DNA from: Agrocybe praecox
Taxonomy: Eukaryota; Basidiomycota; Agaricomycetes; Agaricales; Agrocybaceae
NCBI GenBank assembly: GCA_964017145.1
Contig: OZ024852.1
Coordinates: 3,101,945 to 3,165,944 of the forward strand
Direction: 5' to 3'
DNA length: 64,000 nt
Within the stretch, counting starts at the first letter, position 1. The number at the start of each line of letters is the position of its first letter. The position numbers and the translations under genes were made by a program. The notes beneath the pieces were generated by a model. That model saw nothing but the letters and a program-made list of their open reading frames with translations, searched no databases and had not been told where the DNA came from. Positions 20,568-32,683 of this stretch are shown here, in pieces.

Positions 20568-21871
20568 ATGCGCAAATTACCTTACTCGTACCACTCAGGA
20601 TTTTATCGTTCAGTCAACCCCGGCGACGACTTATCAAAACCATGGGAGGGCACGCCGCACAGTACTGCTGAGCCGTCCTTGTCGCCCCTCAGACCAGTTT
20701 TCAACCTCCCAGTGACGAGGGCGAGGACGCCAATTCGCTCGGGGAGCAGTAGCGCATCGTCTGCTACGATCGCCGTGTCGCCTGTCATCACTGTTTATAG
20801 AGTCCCAGACCCTCCTGGTGGGGGGCTGCTGGATCGGATTAGGAGGTTCTTTAGGCTGGGAAGGAAAGGGAAAGGTGCGTAGGGATCGGTTTTAGACATC
20901 GGTTTTTGAATTCGAGAGCTAATTGTGGATGTGGATGTGGATGTGGATGTACCTGCCTGCAGGTGTCAAAGCTATACCGGAGGAGGTCCCTGTCACGCTA
21001 GCGGAGCCTGCGCCGTACGATGCGCTCCATGACAAGGTCCAGCTGCATGAGTGGAAGCAGTATGGGTATTGGGCTATGCCTTACCTCAATGATGTGACTA
21101 TTGATAACATTCGTACGTCTTTTTTTTTCTTCAGATAAAGAGCCTATTCCTATTCCTATTAATCAATTAGCGAGAGGCGAGCCTGTCCCCATCTCCACTC
21201 CCGAACTCCGAGAACGAATATTGGCGTTGCGTGATACCAACGACAACAATATAATCCGCCCCGAGCTCTGGGTGCCTGGAGTCACACACCGTTCCCTCCC
21301 TCCCCGTCCTACACGATGGAAGGCGCCCGTTCCTGGCGCTCCCTTACCATTCCCATGGGAAGTCCAACTCAACCCTCTACTGCAGCACCACCCCTGGGGC
21401 GAGGCGCCCCTCCGATGGTGTATCATTGACAAACCGACCTACGCCCTCCAAGGCCGTACGCAAGAAAGCATCGCATGCAACTTCCCCGACTTCGCACAGC
21501 CCGCAACATGGCCCTTCCTCACACACATGTACTTCAACGCCGTACTGGGTGATACAGCGCCTCGGTATCCATGGCCTTTCACCGTGACCAACCTCAAGGG
21601 AATAACAGTGGGGGATGTGCTGGAGGCGATTTATCGTGAATTTCATATGGTAGTGGACCAGGATGAGAGGGGCAGTTGGCCGAGGGTGAAGCAGCTCGCG
21701 GCGGATAGGGCGGCGGTGATGCGGTGTACGTTGATGACGTCCCTTTATGCGGATCGCCCATTTGTGGATGACATGAGGAGGTGCGATGCGTTGGGGTGTG
21801 TTATGTCGTTTAGAGGCATTGAGCCGACAATTGATGGGAGTGGGTGGATGATTTCGTTTGGTACGCATTGA
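20568..21871 (+). CDS. DUF6699 domain protein 1
   Basis: Three exons (20568-20874, 20963-21112, 21135-21871) give 397 aa. The N-terminal 100 residues are low complexity, Ser/Pro/Arg-rich, ending in a basic patch ('RIRRFFRLGRKGKG'). The C-terminal half carries the DUF6699 pattern: 'PLPFPWEVQLNPLLQHHPWG', 'APLRWCIIDKP', 'WPFTVTNLKGITVGDVLEAI' and a final 'GSGWMISFG'. The domain is common in basidiomycetes and of unknown function. The second intron would be only 22 bp (GTACGT to TTCAG around a T-run), far below the usual size; alternatively a one-base homopolymer difference breaks the frame there. A possible further intron from 21862 into 21977 could extend the C-terminus, but the stop at 21871 fits the relative at 22725. 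Confidence 0.72.
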
Positions 21872-22724
21872 TTTTTGATTGGTCGTTGTGGGATGATGGT
21901 TTTTGTGCGTTTTTTTTTTTTTTTTTACTTTACCCTAATTTTTTTTTCGAATAAATTTCTTGTTTCTTTCCCCCAGCTCTCCAGATCGATGAACCTGAAG
22001 GAATTAGCAGCTGGATATCCAAGCAAGCACGTACCCATTTGTGTATCATCAATTCTGAGGAAAGGATCAGGACCCTTGCCGCAGCATCAGCGCACGTTGA
22101 GACAATGAGGTTGTCACTGTGGGCACTTGAAGAGTCCCCTCCATCAAATCAGCAACATAGAACTGAAGTTCTTCTAGTTCAAGGCGATTAATCATGATCG
22201 AGCTTTCCTACCCCAGAATGTTGAAAACCAAAAACCCTTTTTATCAGCCAGCCTCCAACAAACAGTCCGATACACGACGAATACACGAACCCACCCTAAA
22301 AGTGTACATGCATCGATAAGGGACAGTTTGATCATGACCGGCCGGGGAATTCTCGATTGTGTCTAAGCAATGAATATGGGTTCTTCTTCCTTCTTCTTCC
22401 TGGCCAGCTAAGCCTTGAATCCGTTGCATTCATTTTAACGCAGGCCCGGTGATTCGTCCAGTTTCAGTCCGTCCGGACCTTATCGACGTCAGCAATCTCT
22501 CAGTGACATTAAAAGAACCTTCGGAGAGATTAAAGATAAAGATAAAGTGGGTGAAAGGCACCAAACTTGAAGGTCAACTGGTCACACCCCTCCTGCCCGG
22601 TTGTTTTTCCCTTCTTTCCTCTTCCAACATTTCCTGACTTTTATGCGACTTTTCGAATAACTGAAAATCTGCAAAAAATAAAATAATCTGACGAATACAA
22701 ATTCTCTTCGCAGGGTGCCAGGTT
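21872..22724. other. Intergenic region between the two DUF6699 genes
   Basis: About 850 bp with long T-runs near 21910-21955. A frame from 21977 to about 22190 could be an alternative last exon of DUF6699 protein 1. Otherwise probably 3' UTR and promoter of the next gene. Confidence 0.4.
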
Positions 22725-24572
22725 ATGTTTAAACGTCCTCCCACCAATCAACAGCCTCCGACTTTGTACGCTTTCCCAACCTCAAATTCTTCTGCTGGCC
22801 CACCTCCCAATGCGCATTATCCGTATGGCGCACCACAGTATCCGTATCAGCGACCATCGGCTCCGCCAGTAGCTCCAGGTATGCATTGGGGTGCTTAATG
22901 ATTGTGTTTGTGTGTGATGATTGAGATGATCATAGGTTATTCAGCGGCGGCGTATGGACCACCACAAGTACCACCACCACCACCTCCCCATGTCGATCCG
23001 CGATGGAACTTTCCGTATCAGGGGTACCAACAGATGAACTCGAGTTTACAAGTTCCCAATCATCATCAGCAGCAGCAGCAGCAACATGTGCGGAGTCATT
23101 CGCTAAGTGGGTATGTTGTCCCGCCGTACACCAGTAGTAATAGGGTCCCGCAACAAAATGCGCCGTATCCTCCTGCTCCCCAGCACAGATTGCCGCCTGG
23201 TACGCCACATGCAGCCCAGGCGATGATGCATCTACAGCCTCCTCCTCCGAATCAGCAGTCGTCGAATGGTGTGATGTATCCCAGCACGCCGAGCCAGCCT
23301 CATTCCAGAGCCAACTTCGCCCATCCGTTCCCTTCTGCGCCTCCTCAGCCCGTAGGAGGAGGAACGAGAAGAGCAACGTATACGCAGGAGTATATTGACT
23401 CATTACCTGCTCTCCCCGCAGGTTTGAAATACTTCCTTGGAGATGCGACCGTACTGCCCAGTCGTGGAGAGAATACTTCGCAGAGACCTATTTCCCGCGA
23501 GAGATCTTCTGCCTCTGCCCATAATATTACTACCGCTGATGGACGTCTGCAAGCACCATCGGGACGAGCTACTCCAAGCCGCCAACATTCGTCGTCTTCT
23601 GTGCATGATACGTTTTCTCAACGACTGTATCAGGCTTTGAACCCAGGACAGCAGCAACAGCAGCCAAGTTCTTCTGCGCATGCACATGGACTAGCACCAG
23701 CGACACCGAGAGCGCTATATCCCCAGACACCACCGCACAGTCGTAGTCGACGTCCCTCGACATCGTCACAAACGAGGCCCTTCGTAGTACACCCTCCCCG
23801 TAATTCGAGTCCGAGATCAGTAACAATCCCGGATTCGTACACCCCTTCAGTGACATCCCGCGAGGGACACCGACCGCCAACGCCCAAGTACCCCACGCGC
23901 GAGCTTCCAGCAGAGGATCATGAGGAAAGAGAGGTGTACAGGCCCTCCGAGGAAGAAAAGCGTAACACATTCGAAAACGGTCAAACTGAACGGCGGCACC
24001 TCCTCCGCAAGCCCGCGCTGCCGAACGAAGCGAAGCCTAAGCGGCAGTACTCCGAGATGAACTACGAGCTCCTACCGACGATTCGGCGAATGAGCACGTA
24101 CCCACACGTGGAGTGGTACGTCGCGTACCCGCCCAACACCGCGATACACCACATCGGGTTAACCCAACAAATCCCTCTCGACATGCAGCAGAGCATCATC
24201 CACCCGCCCGTGAAGATGCTGCATATAGGGTCTCAACAAAGCTTCATGAAGCCCTTCCACGTCGTCCTCGGGCGGTGTATCTCCATCCGGCTGAGCAGGG
24301 AAGTGACGGTCGGCGACGTGTTTTCGGCGATGTATGAGTTTTTCCAAAGGCCGCTGAGTGTTAAAGAAATACGGGCGGTTAAGGCTGATAAGGAGCTCTA
24401 TGAGATGGGGAGGGAGAATAGGAGGAGGCGGTTGGCAGTTAACCCCCGGTCGGGTAAGGAACCTAGTATGCAGGATTTGTTGGAGGGGCCTGTTAAGTTT
24501 AATGGGTTTATGTTTGATTCGACGTTCCATAATTCTGGGTGGATATGGCTTGTGGTGGATAGGCTGGCTTGA
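22725..24572 (+). CDS. DUF6699 domain protein 2 with long proline/glutamine-rich N-terminus
   Basis: Two exons, 22725-22878 and 22936-24572, join in phase to give 596 aa. The first 350 residues are low complexity: Pro runs ('VPPPPPPHVDP'), Gln runs ('HHQQQQQQHVRSHS') and many Ser/Arg-Pro-Ser sites, likely disordered. The C-terminal 180 residues carry the DUF6699 domain ('TYPHVEWYVAYPP', 'LSREVTVGDVFSAMYEFFQR', 'NSGWIWLVVDRLA'). There is no signal peptide or membrane segment. It lies 850 bp after DUF6699 protein 1 in the same orientation; the two share only the C-terminal domain. Intrinsically disordered regions of this kind are often seen in regulatory or scaffold proteins, but no function can be named. 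Confidence 0.8.
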
Positions 24573-26211
24573 GAGGATTTTTATGCTGAATTTGTATATG
24601 TGGGCATCTATGCGTGTATGGTTCTGGAAGGAACATTCCGTCATGCAGCAAGTTACTAAATTACGGTCTCTTGTATGTGAATATGTAGTCTACATTCATG
24701 TTGGTAATTTAAGTATCATGTTTGTATGAGCAACTCTCTATTGTAGGCGTAACCACCGTGAAAATTATATAACTAGCGTTGGGAGAAAAGATTGTTTTAT
24801 TTGCAGCCTCTCGCGTGTAGGAATGCCTTCTGCACCTGATGTTATAGATATATGAGCTTTGGCGCCCAGAGTTGTGGAGAAATATACTTTTCCTACACAA
24901 AGCTATATTTCCATTGCTCAGAGATCTTGGAAATCACACCCCTTTCGAGCACTGAGAGCAGTGAATGCCTTCTCCATATGGAATCTGGATACATTGATTA
25001 AATTGGGATATCGCTTCTCATTTCCGTTTCTGGCGTACAGGACTCAGAGTCGTTTCGAGTCATACCTGGAAAATGAGGCATGATACTCACGTTGATTGTT
25101 GCACAATTCTCCTATTACTATCCAGTGAGAAAGATAATCTTATTTCTTTAGTATCGGCGGCCGGCTAAGATAATACAATTGATAATAACCTTTAGATGGT
25201 GACCAGGTATTGTCATCATTAGAACAACCAATCAGCCGATCCGTCGATCACTTATAAGTTATTTGATGTTTGCTACTGATATACTCTTTTAAGAGTCCGG
25301 TCGCCCTGACGCTATTTTTATTAAAATTTTGATAGTATCGATAATTGACGACTTTGAACTTATTTCCCAATCGTTTAGCATCAATTGTTATACCTTTTTA
25401 TCTCACTCTTAGTCTTTGATACAATTGGCTCGGTCCAGTGGTATGTATACACCCCGGAGACACGCAAGATCTATTACAAGTGACCTGTGTCTCCCAAGTA
25501 TAGTGAATATCTGTTTTCCGAAAACACGATGGCTTTTATGCGTATAACAGATATGTTCACTTTCCAGAATCCCATAATCACCACCAGCGGTGTTAGAAAT
25601 CTTTGATTAAAATTTGACATGGAGCTTGACTCTGCCGTTGATACTGATTCCCAGTTGTACGGCTATTTTCTGAATATCACAAGAATAGGAGGATCTGCGA
25701 CCGGAGTCTGGCGTTCCGAATTCGTCAGCGGGTTAGTGACAAACCATGCAAATGCAAGCGAGTTGCCTGCCTGCCCTTTTTGCTCTGTTTTTCATTCTCA
25801 ATTAACGGCAACACGTTATTTTCTTCATGTCATCGTATGTACAACAAAACATCACAATCAGAGTAAATACGTGACACTGTGGGCCTGAAATGGTCAAATA
25901 TCATATGTCGTTTTTCTGTATCAGTATCCAAGGTTCCTTGTACCTTGTAGTAGTACTTCTAATCTATGGATGAGCTCTGCATCCCGAGAAGATTTCCACT
26001 TGAGGATCTCCCTGGGGTGTTTCTATGATACGATTCAGCCATGATATCAGAAAGTCCCCTGCTATCAGAGTACCAACAAATAAATTTAGATCTCAGGTAT
26101 TCACACAGTTGTTTGATTATCTCAGGGGTCTATTCCGGACACTCGTGCGAGGGGGAGGGTATAAATTAAACCTACCCCCATTGAAGTTGAATCCAGTCCA
26201 GCACTCCCAAG
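24573..26211. other. Intergenic region
   Basis: About 1.6 kb. The frame 25619-25888 begins with ATG and encodes 89 residues ('MELDSAVDTDSQLYGYF'), but shows no partner exons or family. The right end carries the promoter of the next gene. Confidence 0.45.
26160..26167 (+). promoter_or_regulatory. TATA box of the membrane protein gene at 26212
   Basis: TATAAATT, 45 bp before the ATG at 26212, in a GA-rich to AT-rich transition. Assigned by position. Confidence 0.5.
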
Positions 26212-27557
26212 ATGTCTAGTCTTGATGACAACGACACTCCACCTCTCTCCTTTCAAAAGGCAGAGATTAGCTCTGTCCTTAATTCCGTCGTTATGTATGT
26301 GTTCTTGATGGGTACGTATTGGAGCCATTCTACTAGTACATCTACTACGAGAAATGAGTAACTCAGAAGATATAACTACACTAGGCATCTATACAATCGT
26401 ATTTGGCATAACCTTTTTTTTGTATGGTATGTTTACTTTCATAGAGTTCATTACATCCGGGATCCCTGGTACATAACGATCCCCACCATTTGCAGTTCGT
26501 AGGCAGGAATCGTCGCGGTGGATAATTGTGGGCGCAATTAGTGTGATGTATATATCCTCTGTCGCGAGCAGTGCTCTGTACTGGTCTCAGCTAGACTTCG
26601 CCATCCTGGGGAGTGGCACTACTATGCTGGACACGTTTAATGCGGTATACTATTCACCTCTGTGGTTCTTCGCGGTGAACGACCTGCTTGAAAACCTTGT
26701 AATAGCGATTGCTGATGGCTTGCTGGTGCGCACCGTTGCTTCCCCTTTGACTTCACCTTAGTTGATAGAGGCGATCTAAATTATCAGATGTGGCGCTGTT
26801 ATGTGGTCTGGAATGGGACTCGGCGGGTTGTCTGGGCCCCGTGTGGTTTATGGGTCGTTGAAGTTGGTGAGTACGATATGATGCAGGTAAAATAAAATCC
26901 TAATGGCATATGTCTACGCTTTGCTCGCTTCTCTAGGCTTAGCTATTACGGATACCGTTGTAGATTTCTACAACCTGGGCAGATCCGACGATGATCAGAT
27001 ATGCATAGGGGGTCAAATATCATCCGCTCAATTCTTTACCTCTGCAGCTACAAGCCTGGTAGCGACATACTTGATCGCTCACCGAATATACACCGCCTCG
27101 CGCCAATCAGGATCATCTAAAAAACTGTTTAGAAACGTCATCAACATCGTGATGGAGTCAGCAGCTGTATATACACTGTGCGTGATAGCGTTGGGCATAT
27201 TGTGCGCCATCCCGGAGCCTGATTCAGATACTGCGGGTCTGGCGCTAGATACGGCGACGAACTATAGTGGGTCCGTTGTCTGGGCACTAATCGTAAGTTC
27301 CGTCCATCCTTGTACGAAGAGACTATACTATACGGAGCTGTGACGTATCATGACAGGGTTTAACGCCTACATTGATGGTGATGCGAGTCGCGCTTTCGAC
27401 TGGGAAAAACAATGTTTCCGTATCGAGACTGGATATGCCCAGCAAGATGATTTTTCAAAGCCGAGGGAGTGCATTTCGCCAATCATGGAATAGCGTCTAT
27501 AGTGATAGATCATTCAGGGATGGATATTGGAAGAAAGGAGGAAGTGAAGTTGTTTGA
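26212..27557 (+). CDS. Multi-pass (about seven helices) membrane protein, fungal family of unknown function
   Basis: Six exons (26212-26311, 26385-26426, 26496-26725, 26788-26866, 26937-27292, 27357-27557) keep frame and give 335 aa. Hydrophobic segments appear in order: 'SVVMYVFLMGIYTIVFGITF', 'IIVGAISVMYISSVAS', 'LVIAIADGLLMWRCYVVWN', 'GLAITDTVVDFY', 'FTSAATSLVATYLIAHRIY', 'SAAVYTLCVIALGILCAI' and 'YSGSVVWALIGLTPTLMVMR'. The 'DGLLxWRCYVVWN' and 'LxPTLMVxRVAL' elements are typical of a large family of basidiomycete seven-helix proteins, as I recall. The tail after the last helix is short, basic and Ser-rich. A TATA box lies 45 bp upstream. A receptor or sensor role is inference only. Confidence 0.75.
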
Positions 27558-28932
27558 ATACTCGAGAAATGTGACTGATAAAGGGACGATGATACCTGGG
27601 ACTCCTATGTTTACTTCGTGTACACTGCGTATTTGTACGTGATGCGGTGGCAGGGCTGCACGCCTATGACGCAATGACATTTGTGTCATGATCATATATT
27701 GACGCGGACAAAATTGTAAAATGGCACGACTTTTATGTAGCACCTAACTATGCTATATGCACCTTCTTCTACTGGTATATAGGTTGTTGTACCTTTCCAT
27801 TCACAGATATTCAGGTTGCGGGGTAACGCGAATATATGATACGCCGTTTGCACCAAATATTCCACGGAGTGTTTTTTTTTTTTTTGATCCGGCCCGGTCG
27901 AGAAAAAATGAGGACCATTTGTTTCTCAACTCTGAGGTCTCGACGTCTCGTAGCACCTTTATGAGCTTATGTAAATGGGTGAAATGCTGATTCATAAATT
28001 TACACGAGAAGGGAACTTTTGACAGGTTATTTAAGAACAATAGTCTCCGGCACGGCGAGACGTGTTTTTTGGTTTTCTTTCGTGTGCTGTATAACGTAGA
28101 CCATTTATAAGTGATATAAATTAACGGAGTTAGGATGAATGCATTTTCACAGAAAGAATATGTCCCGGAAGGCGACAAATTGTGAGCTGTTGTAAAACAT
28201 GTATTCTTTTATATACATAGCTTGACTATATACTGACTTAAACTACACCTCTCTTCAAGTTCTGATACTTATGGCATGCATATAAAATTGCATATACTAA
28301 GTACCGCTAAGCACTCGCCTATCCCCTTATGCTTTAATACATCTAAACCCGAGGCAAGAGTTGGACTTTCTTACTTCTTACCTTTGTTATCAAACACTGA
28401 CTCATGTGCGCTGTATCTAATAAAATGGAGCAGTTAGCACCCGGTATACCTGTATATGGGAGTAAGGTCGGATAGCTTGTAAAATATTATATTTGATTTC
28501 ATTAACGTCAGAATTTCCAGTATGAACTTGAAGCTCTGTCTTGGATTTTCATAATACCAGAACTCAAAGTTACCATTACCAGTAGTTGTTTTACGCGACA
28601 CCCGCAGTGTTATTCAAATTACCTGTGATTTTTCAGCCACACAAGAATCGGGGAGAAGAAGAGGAGGAAGCGCAGAAACGAAGACGAAAAATGTCTCACC
28701 TCAGTGTAATTTTATGCCCCAATCAGTTTTCAAACTCAGATAGGTCGATCTATAATCGCGCGGCGTGACGCGTGACAACGTGTCTCACGTGATGGAAAAG
28801 TAAATTTCCATTTTAGCGACATCAAATCGTTATTTGGGGCTAACAAGCACCGTGAACGTCCGACTTTGTTGAAGGTAAGTCGGGAGGACGGAGACTAGAA
28901 ATTTTGAAAGTCCACTTTCATACATATTTCTA
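27558..28932. other. Intergenic region
   Basis: About 1.4 kb, AT-rich, with a T-run near 27870. No gene recognised; the frames at 27801-28178 (minus) and 28586-28768 have no features. Confidence 0.45.
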
Positions 28933-30304
28933 GTGACTACCAAGATGATTACTCGCTCTGCAAGTCAAAGGGCGGCGCTATGCTACGTAGCATCTACTCC
29001 GCCTGAAGTTTCCTCAGAGATATTTATGCATTGTTTACCACAAATATCGTACCCAACACAATACCTTCAGCCAGATATAACCGTAGCCCCAATGCTACTG
29101 TGCCAGATTTGCTCTTTCTGGAGACGTATAGCCCTCAATACTCCACGGTTATGGGCAGAACTCTCCCACACTTCATACATTCCGTTGAATTCATCAAAAA
29201 ACACAACCTACTATCGAAGCTTGGTGGAAACTGGTGCGCGAGGTCGACTTTGAGTTCCTTGCGTGGTGGAGGTCAAATCTGCGGGGTGTTTCCCCTTCCC
29301 TTTATTTCAGCCTGTTTGACGGAAGGCAATACGCCCGTGTAACTTCCGCCCAGTTGCTCAAGTGTAACAATCCACCTCTCACTCCAGTCGACGAGGACAA
29401 GTACGAACAGTTTTTTATCAGCCTTCTACAGGCCGCCCGCGTGCTCAAGCTGGACCGCGCCATGAGCAACAGTTTTTTGGAGTGTCGCGCTATGGATCGT
29501 ACTATCGATTGTCAAAATCTGGACACTCTAATCCTCGAAGATACCAGGTTCACAGTCAATACACTACCAGCATCAGTGCGGAGGTCATCGGCTACTGGGC
29601 CAGGGAATATTTGTACTTCCCCATGCGTCCAAAGCGTTTGGAGGTCCCTCGCCAAAATTTGTCTCGAGAAAGTTTACATCCACGTCTCAACTTGGTTCAC
29701 CCTTATTCGCGAGCTGGTTAACGTGGAGCTGGCTTGGTTTCAGTTTACGCTAGGGGGACATATGGGCCATTACCCCTCCCAAGACTTCTCTTCCAAAGCT
29801 CCGACAAATGAACATCGCGATCGAAAGAGGAGACAGGGGCACGATCTGCGATATGATTTTGCAAAATCTCGACCTTCCTTTTTTGACTGCGTTAAGACTT
29901 AACTCCCTCTTGCCCGCACAGCACGTTAACTGGATCCTCGATTCCACGCCAGCTCTGAAAGAAGCGCACCTAGGGTTCGAATACCTTACGACGATGAAAC
30001 AATGGTCACGTCTATTCCAGATATCGATATCGAGCCACTCTCGACACCTGAAAGAATGCCTGGTCTCAAGCATGTCCTCTTCCAACTGGGATTTGAATAC
30101 GGACCGGAAAATGCACCGGAAATCATTGACGATGTCATATCTAGCCATTGGCTCCAACTTGGACAGGGTACAAATAACATCCGACAAATAGAGATTGACT
30201 ACTCGCAAGACTCTGACCCATCATATCCAAGGTTTGCTAAAATTGCTTGTCAGAAGTCTACGTTGGAGGAAATGGGAGTCCAACTCATATTACGCGATTC
30301 TTGA
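28933..30304 (+). pseudogene. F-box-like pseudogene A
   Basis: The start region reads 'TPPEVSSEIFMHCLPQ', then 'DITVAPMLLCQICSFWRRIA', close to the intact F-box gene at 17025-18497. The homologous text then passes through at least three frames: 28933 to about 29225, 29234 to about 29790, about 29808 to 30000, and 30002 to 30304. None of the switches coincides with convincing splice sites. Later pieces still resemble the paralogue ('LPFLTALRLNSLLPAQ', 'MPGLKHVLFQLGF', 'IIDDVISSHWLQLGQG'). It is best read as a frameshifted, non-functional member of the F-box family, still largely alignable, so fairly young. Confidence 0.75.
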
Positions 30305-30452
30305 AGGAGCCGTGATATCTGGACATGGTGTCCCGAACAATCATCCGATGGTCATCGGGAGACTAAATTTGACGATCTGGGGTTTCACAACGGTATTGCA
30401 GGTGTATAATACACTCATTTTAGTACAATGGGAGGTTGATAGTCTAATACAT

Positions 30453-31716
30453 TTACTCAAATCCGATATCGTGAAGATGGTATCGTTCTATATGAAGATG
30501 GAAAGCTCTACAAACGAGTTCAACGAAGGGTTCTCTGCTGAAGGAAAAAAAAAGTGGTGCTTACATGTACCCATTCACAAAACGTTTCCAAATAGGTGCC
30601 GCCTTCGTGTTCCTGAATGCCTTTTCTATTCTCGCACATGCAGCAGAAGTCTCGTCACAAACATCCCTCAGGGTTTGAGGAACAGACTTTCCCGTCAGGA
30701 ATGCCCGATTGTGGATATAATTGACATTCTCTCCTTGGAGCTCCTCTTTATAAAAGCTATATTAAAAGGTTAGATGAGAACATATATGGCTCGGAAACAA
30801 AATAGGTTGGAGAATGCACTTACGAGAATATATCATTGGCGTAATTTGCGAAAAGGGTGATGTCATCCATAACTTGTATATAAACCGAAATATCTATCCC
30901 AAGCTCCTTGGGAAAGATCATAAAAGCGTACGATGATCCGCTCCCCGTTTTTACGCGCAGGAAGTTTGCCCATGACTGTCCAGCTTCGGTTAGCTTCATG
31001 TCACGGACAGAAGGCGTTTCTTCTAGCATCCAACCGTTGATAAAATCCATTCCGGCGAGGTTTATGCAGTTGGCAGGAAGCGGGTGCCATAGCTTATACC
31101 AATCTGCGAGGTGGTCGCGAAAGGCTTGCAGATAATGCCCATCGGGATCAGTGTTCCTTGTCATAATGGATTTCTGGAATCCTTCTAGAGCCTCCGGGAC
31201 GTTTTTTCCGAGATCGTCGACGTAGAGTAGGAACCTGTAGTACATATTTCCGAGGTGAATACATGATAAATGATGGGTAATGTAAAGCGCCACTGACCAG
31301 GTAAATCGAGCGATCATAAGCTTACTTTCGTCGGAGTGTAAAGGGTACGGCAACTAGGGGTTGACGCCGGTCGTTAGCCAAGCAGCACACTTATCATCGA
31401 CTAAACATACCTCCGCCAGGTTGGCCGATATAATGCAAGTGGCGTCAAACCATGGGCTATTATTGTACGCCTGAAATTCATGTCGTAGGGCCCGGAGAGT
31501 CTTGTTGTCCTGAGGGACCAGGGAATCCGGAGTATAGTCAAGTTTTTCGATGAAGTCTTTGAGGGTAGACACGACATGGTTGGGGAATACCTCGCTCTCA
31601 TTTGGAACGCAGTGTAGGGCGCCAGTGCCCTTCAGCCCCGTTGCATTCCACAGGTACGACGAAGTATTCGCGGCAAGACTGTAGAGGTTTTTGAGAGTGA
31701 GGCTCAATTGATCCAT
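30453..31716 (-). CDS. Trichodiene-synthase-type sesquiterpene cyclase 1
   Basis: Five exons on the minus strand (31716-31411, 31353-31298, 31234-30824, 30756-30565, 30507-30453) give 339 aa. Class I terpene cyclase features are visible: the aspartate-rich metal site 'YVDDLGKN' at the start of exon 3, and the second metal site across the exon 3/4 junction, 'NDIFSFYKEE' (the N-D-x-x-S-x-x-x-E pattern). The C-terminal 'ERYH' matches the conserved Arg-Tyr pair of the family. Such enzymes cyclise farnesyl diphosphate in the cytosol to a sesquiterpene hydrocarbon; the product cannot be told from sequence, and most basidiomycete members do not make trichodiene. A TATAAAAG lies 42-49 bp upstream of the ATG. 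Exon plan equals that of the cyclase at 61145-62280. Confidence 0.85.
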
Positions 31717-31757
31717 CTTTCTATGGTTTGTTGATGATAGAGCAAAACTGGGCCCCC

Positions 31758-31765
31758 CTTTTATA
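31758..31765 (-). promoter_or_regulatory. TATA box of terpene cyclase 1
   Basis: TATAAAAG on the minus strand, 42-49 bp upstream of the ATG at 31716, preceding a GGGGGG run. Position fits a core promoter. Confidence 0.6.
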
Positions 31766-32683
31766 CCTTTGCTTTATTCTTAACTTCTGGAGGGCATGAG
31801 GCTGCTGCCCACAGAACAGAGTCAGTCCGTCCGGTGTGAACTATAAATATTCTCGCCCTCCTGCTGCTCCCGAACAGTAGAACTTGCACGGCGCTTCGCG
31901 GCTCATGGCATGAGTGCGACTCTCGAGTCATAGAATTAAAAAGATGTTTTTGTTATTTATTTTGTTATTTATAAAGGTTTCATCTTCCTCCGGTCTATAT
32001 GTTGTATCTGTTCCCAGTCTAACATACAAGCGCCCCTGTCTGTGAAATCTTTTTCTTTAAAAATTGTACATTTCTAATAATAAACGGGGTACACACATAA
32101 TTAGATCCGGAGGATTATATCCGGTCTGAATCTCCTATACCATTTCGGTCAACTGTTGTCCCCGATGTTTCCTTCACCCCAAATATATAAGCATAGCCAA
32201 CTTCCTTTTAAAGCAAGAGAAACTATGGGATTTACGCGAAGATTTGAACTCCAATACGCATAATCAAGACAACAAGATATCAATGCTATTGGTATTAAGA
32301 CTCAATTTGCAGTAAAATAGTAGTTTATCAATAGCATATTTTCCAATGACGATTATAAATACCCCTGAATCCCAGATCCCAGTGCTCACCGTTGTCCGAA
32401 GAGATCGTACTGTCAGTGTCATAGAGTGCACCAGGAAACTGACCAAATAGTTTACCTGACAAGTACCGATTAAGTGCCAAGCCGGCCAAAAGTGAAGGTT
32501 CGGCGTTCGGGTAAAATGAATGAAAGCTCTGAGATGCTATGCAGTGAACAGTGCTTTATATTACATGACGTGAGGGAACACCTGGTCCATTAAGACTATA
32601 TACACAAGCAAATATGTTTACACAGTGTGTAGCAAAAGTCGAGGGATATACAAAATCGAGATTACAGAACTTGCGCTTGTCGA
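31766..32683. other. Intergenic region upstream of terpene cyclase 1
   Basis: About 900 bp between the cyclase promoter and the 3' end of the next minus-strand gene. AT-rich, no gene recognised. Regulatory sites for the cyclase would be expected here, but no specific binding motif was identified. Confidence 0.45.
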
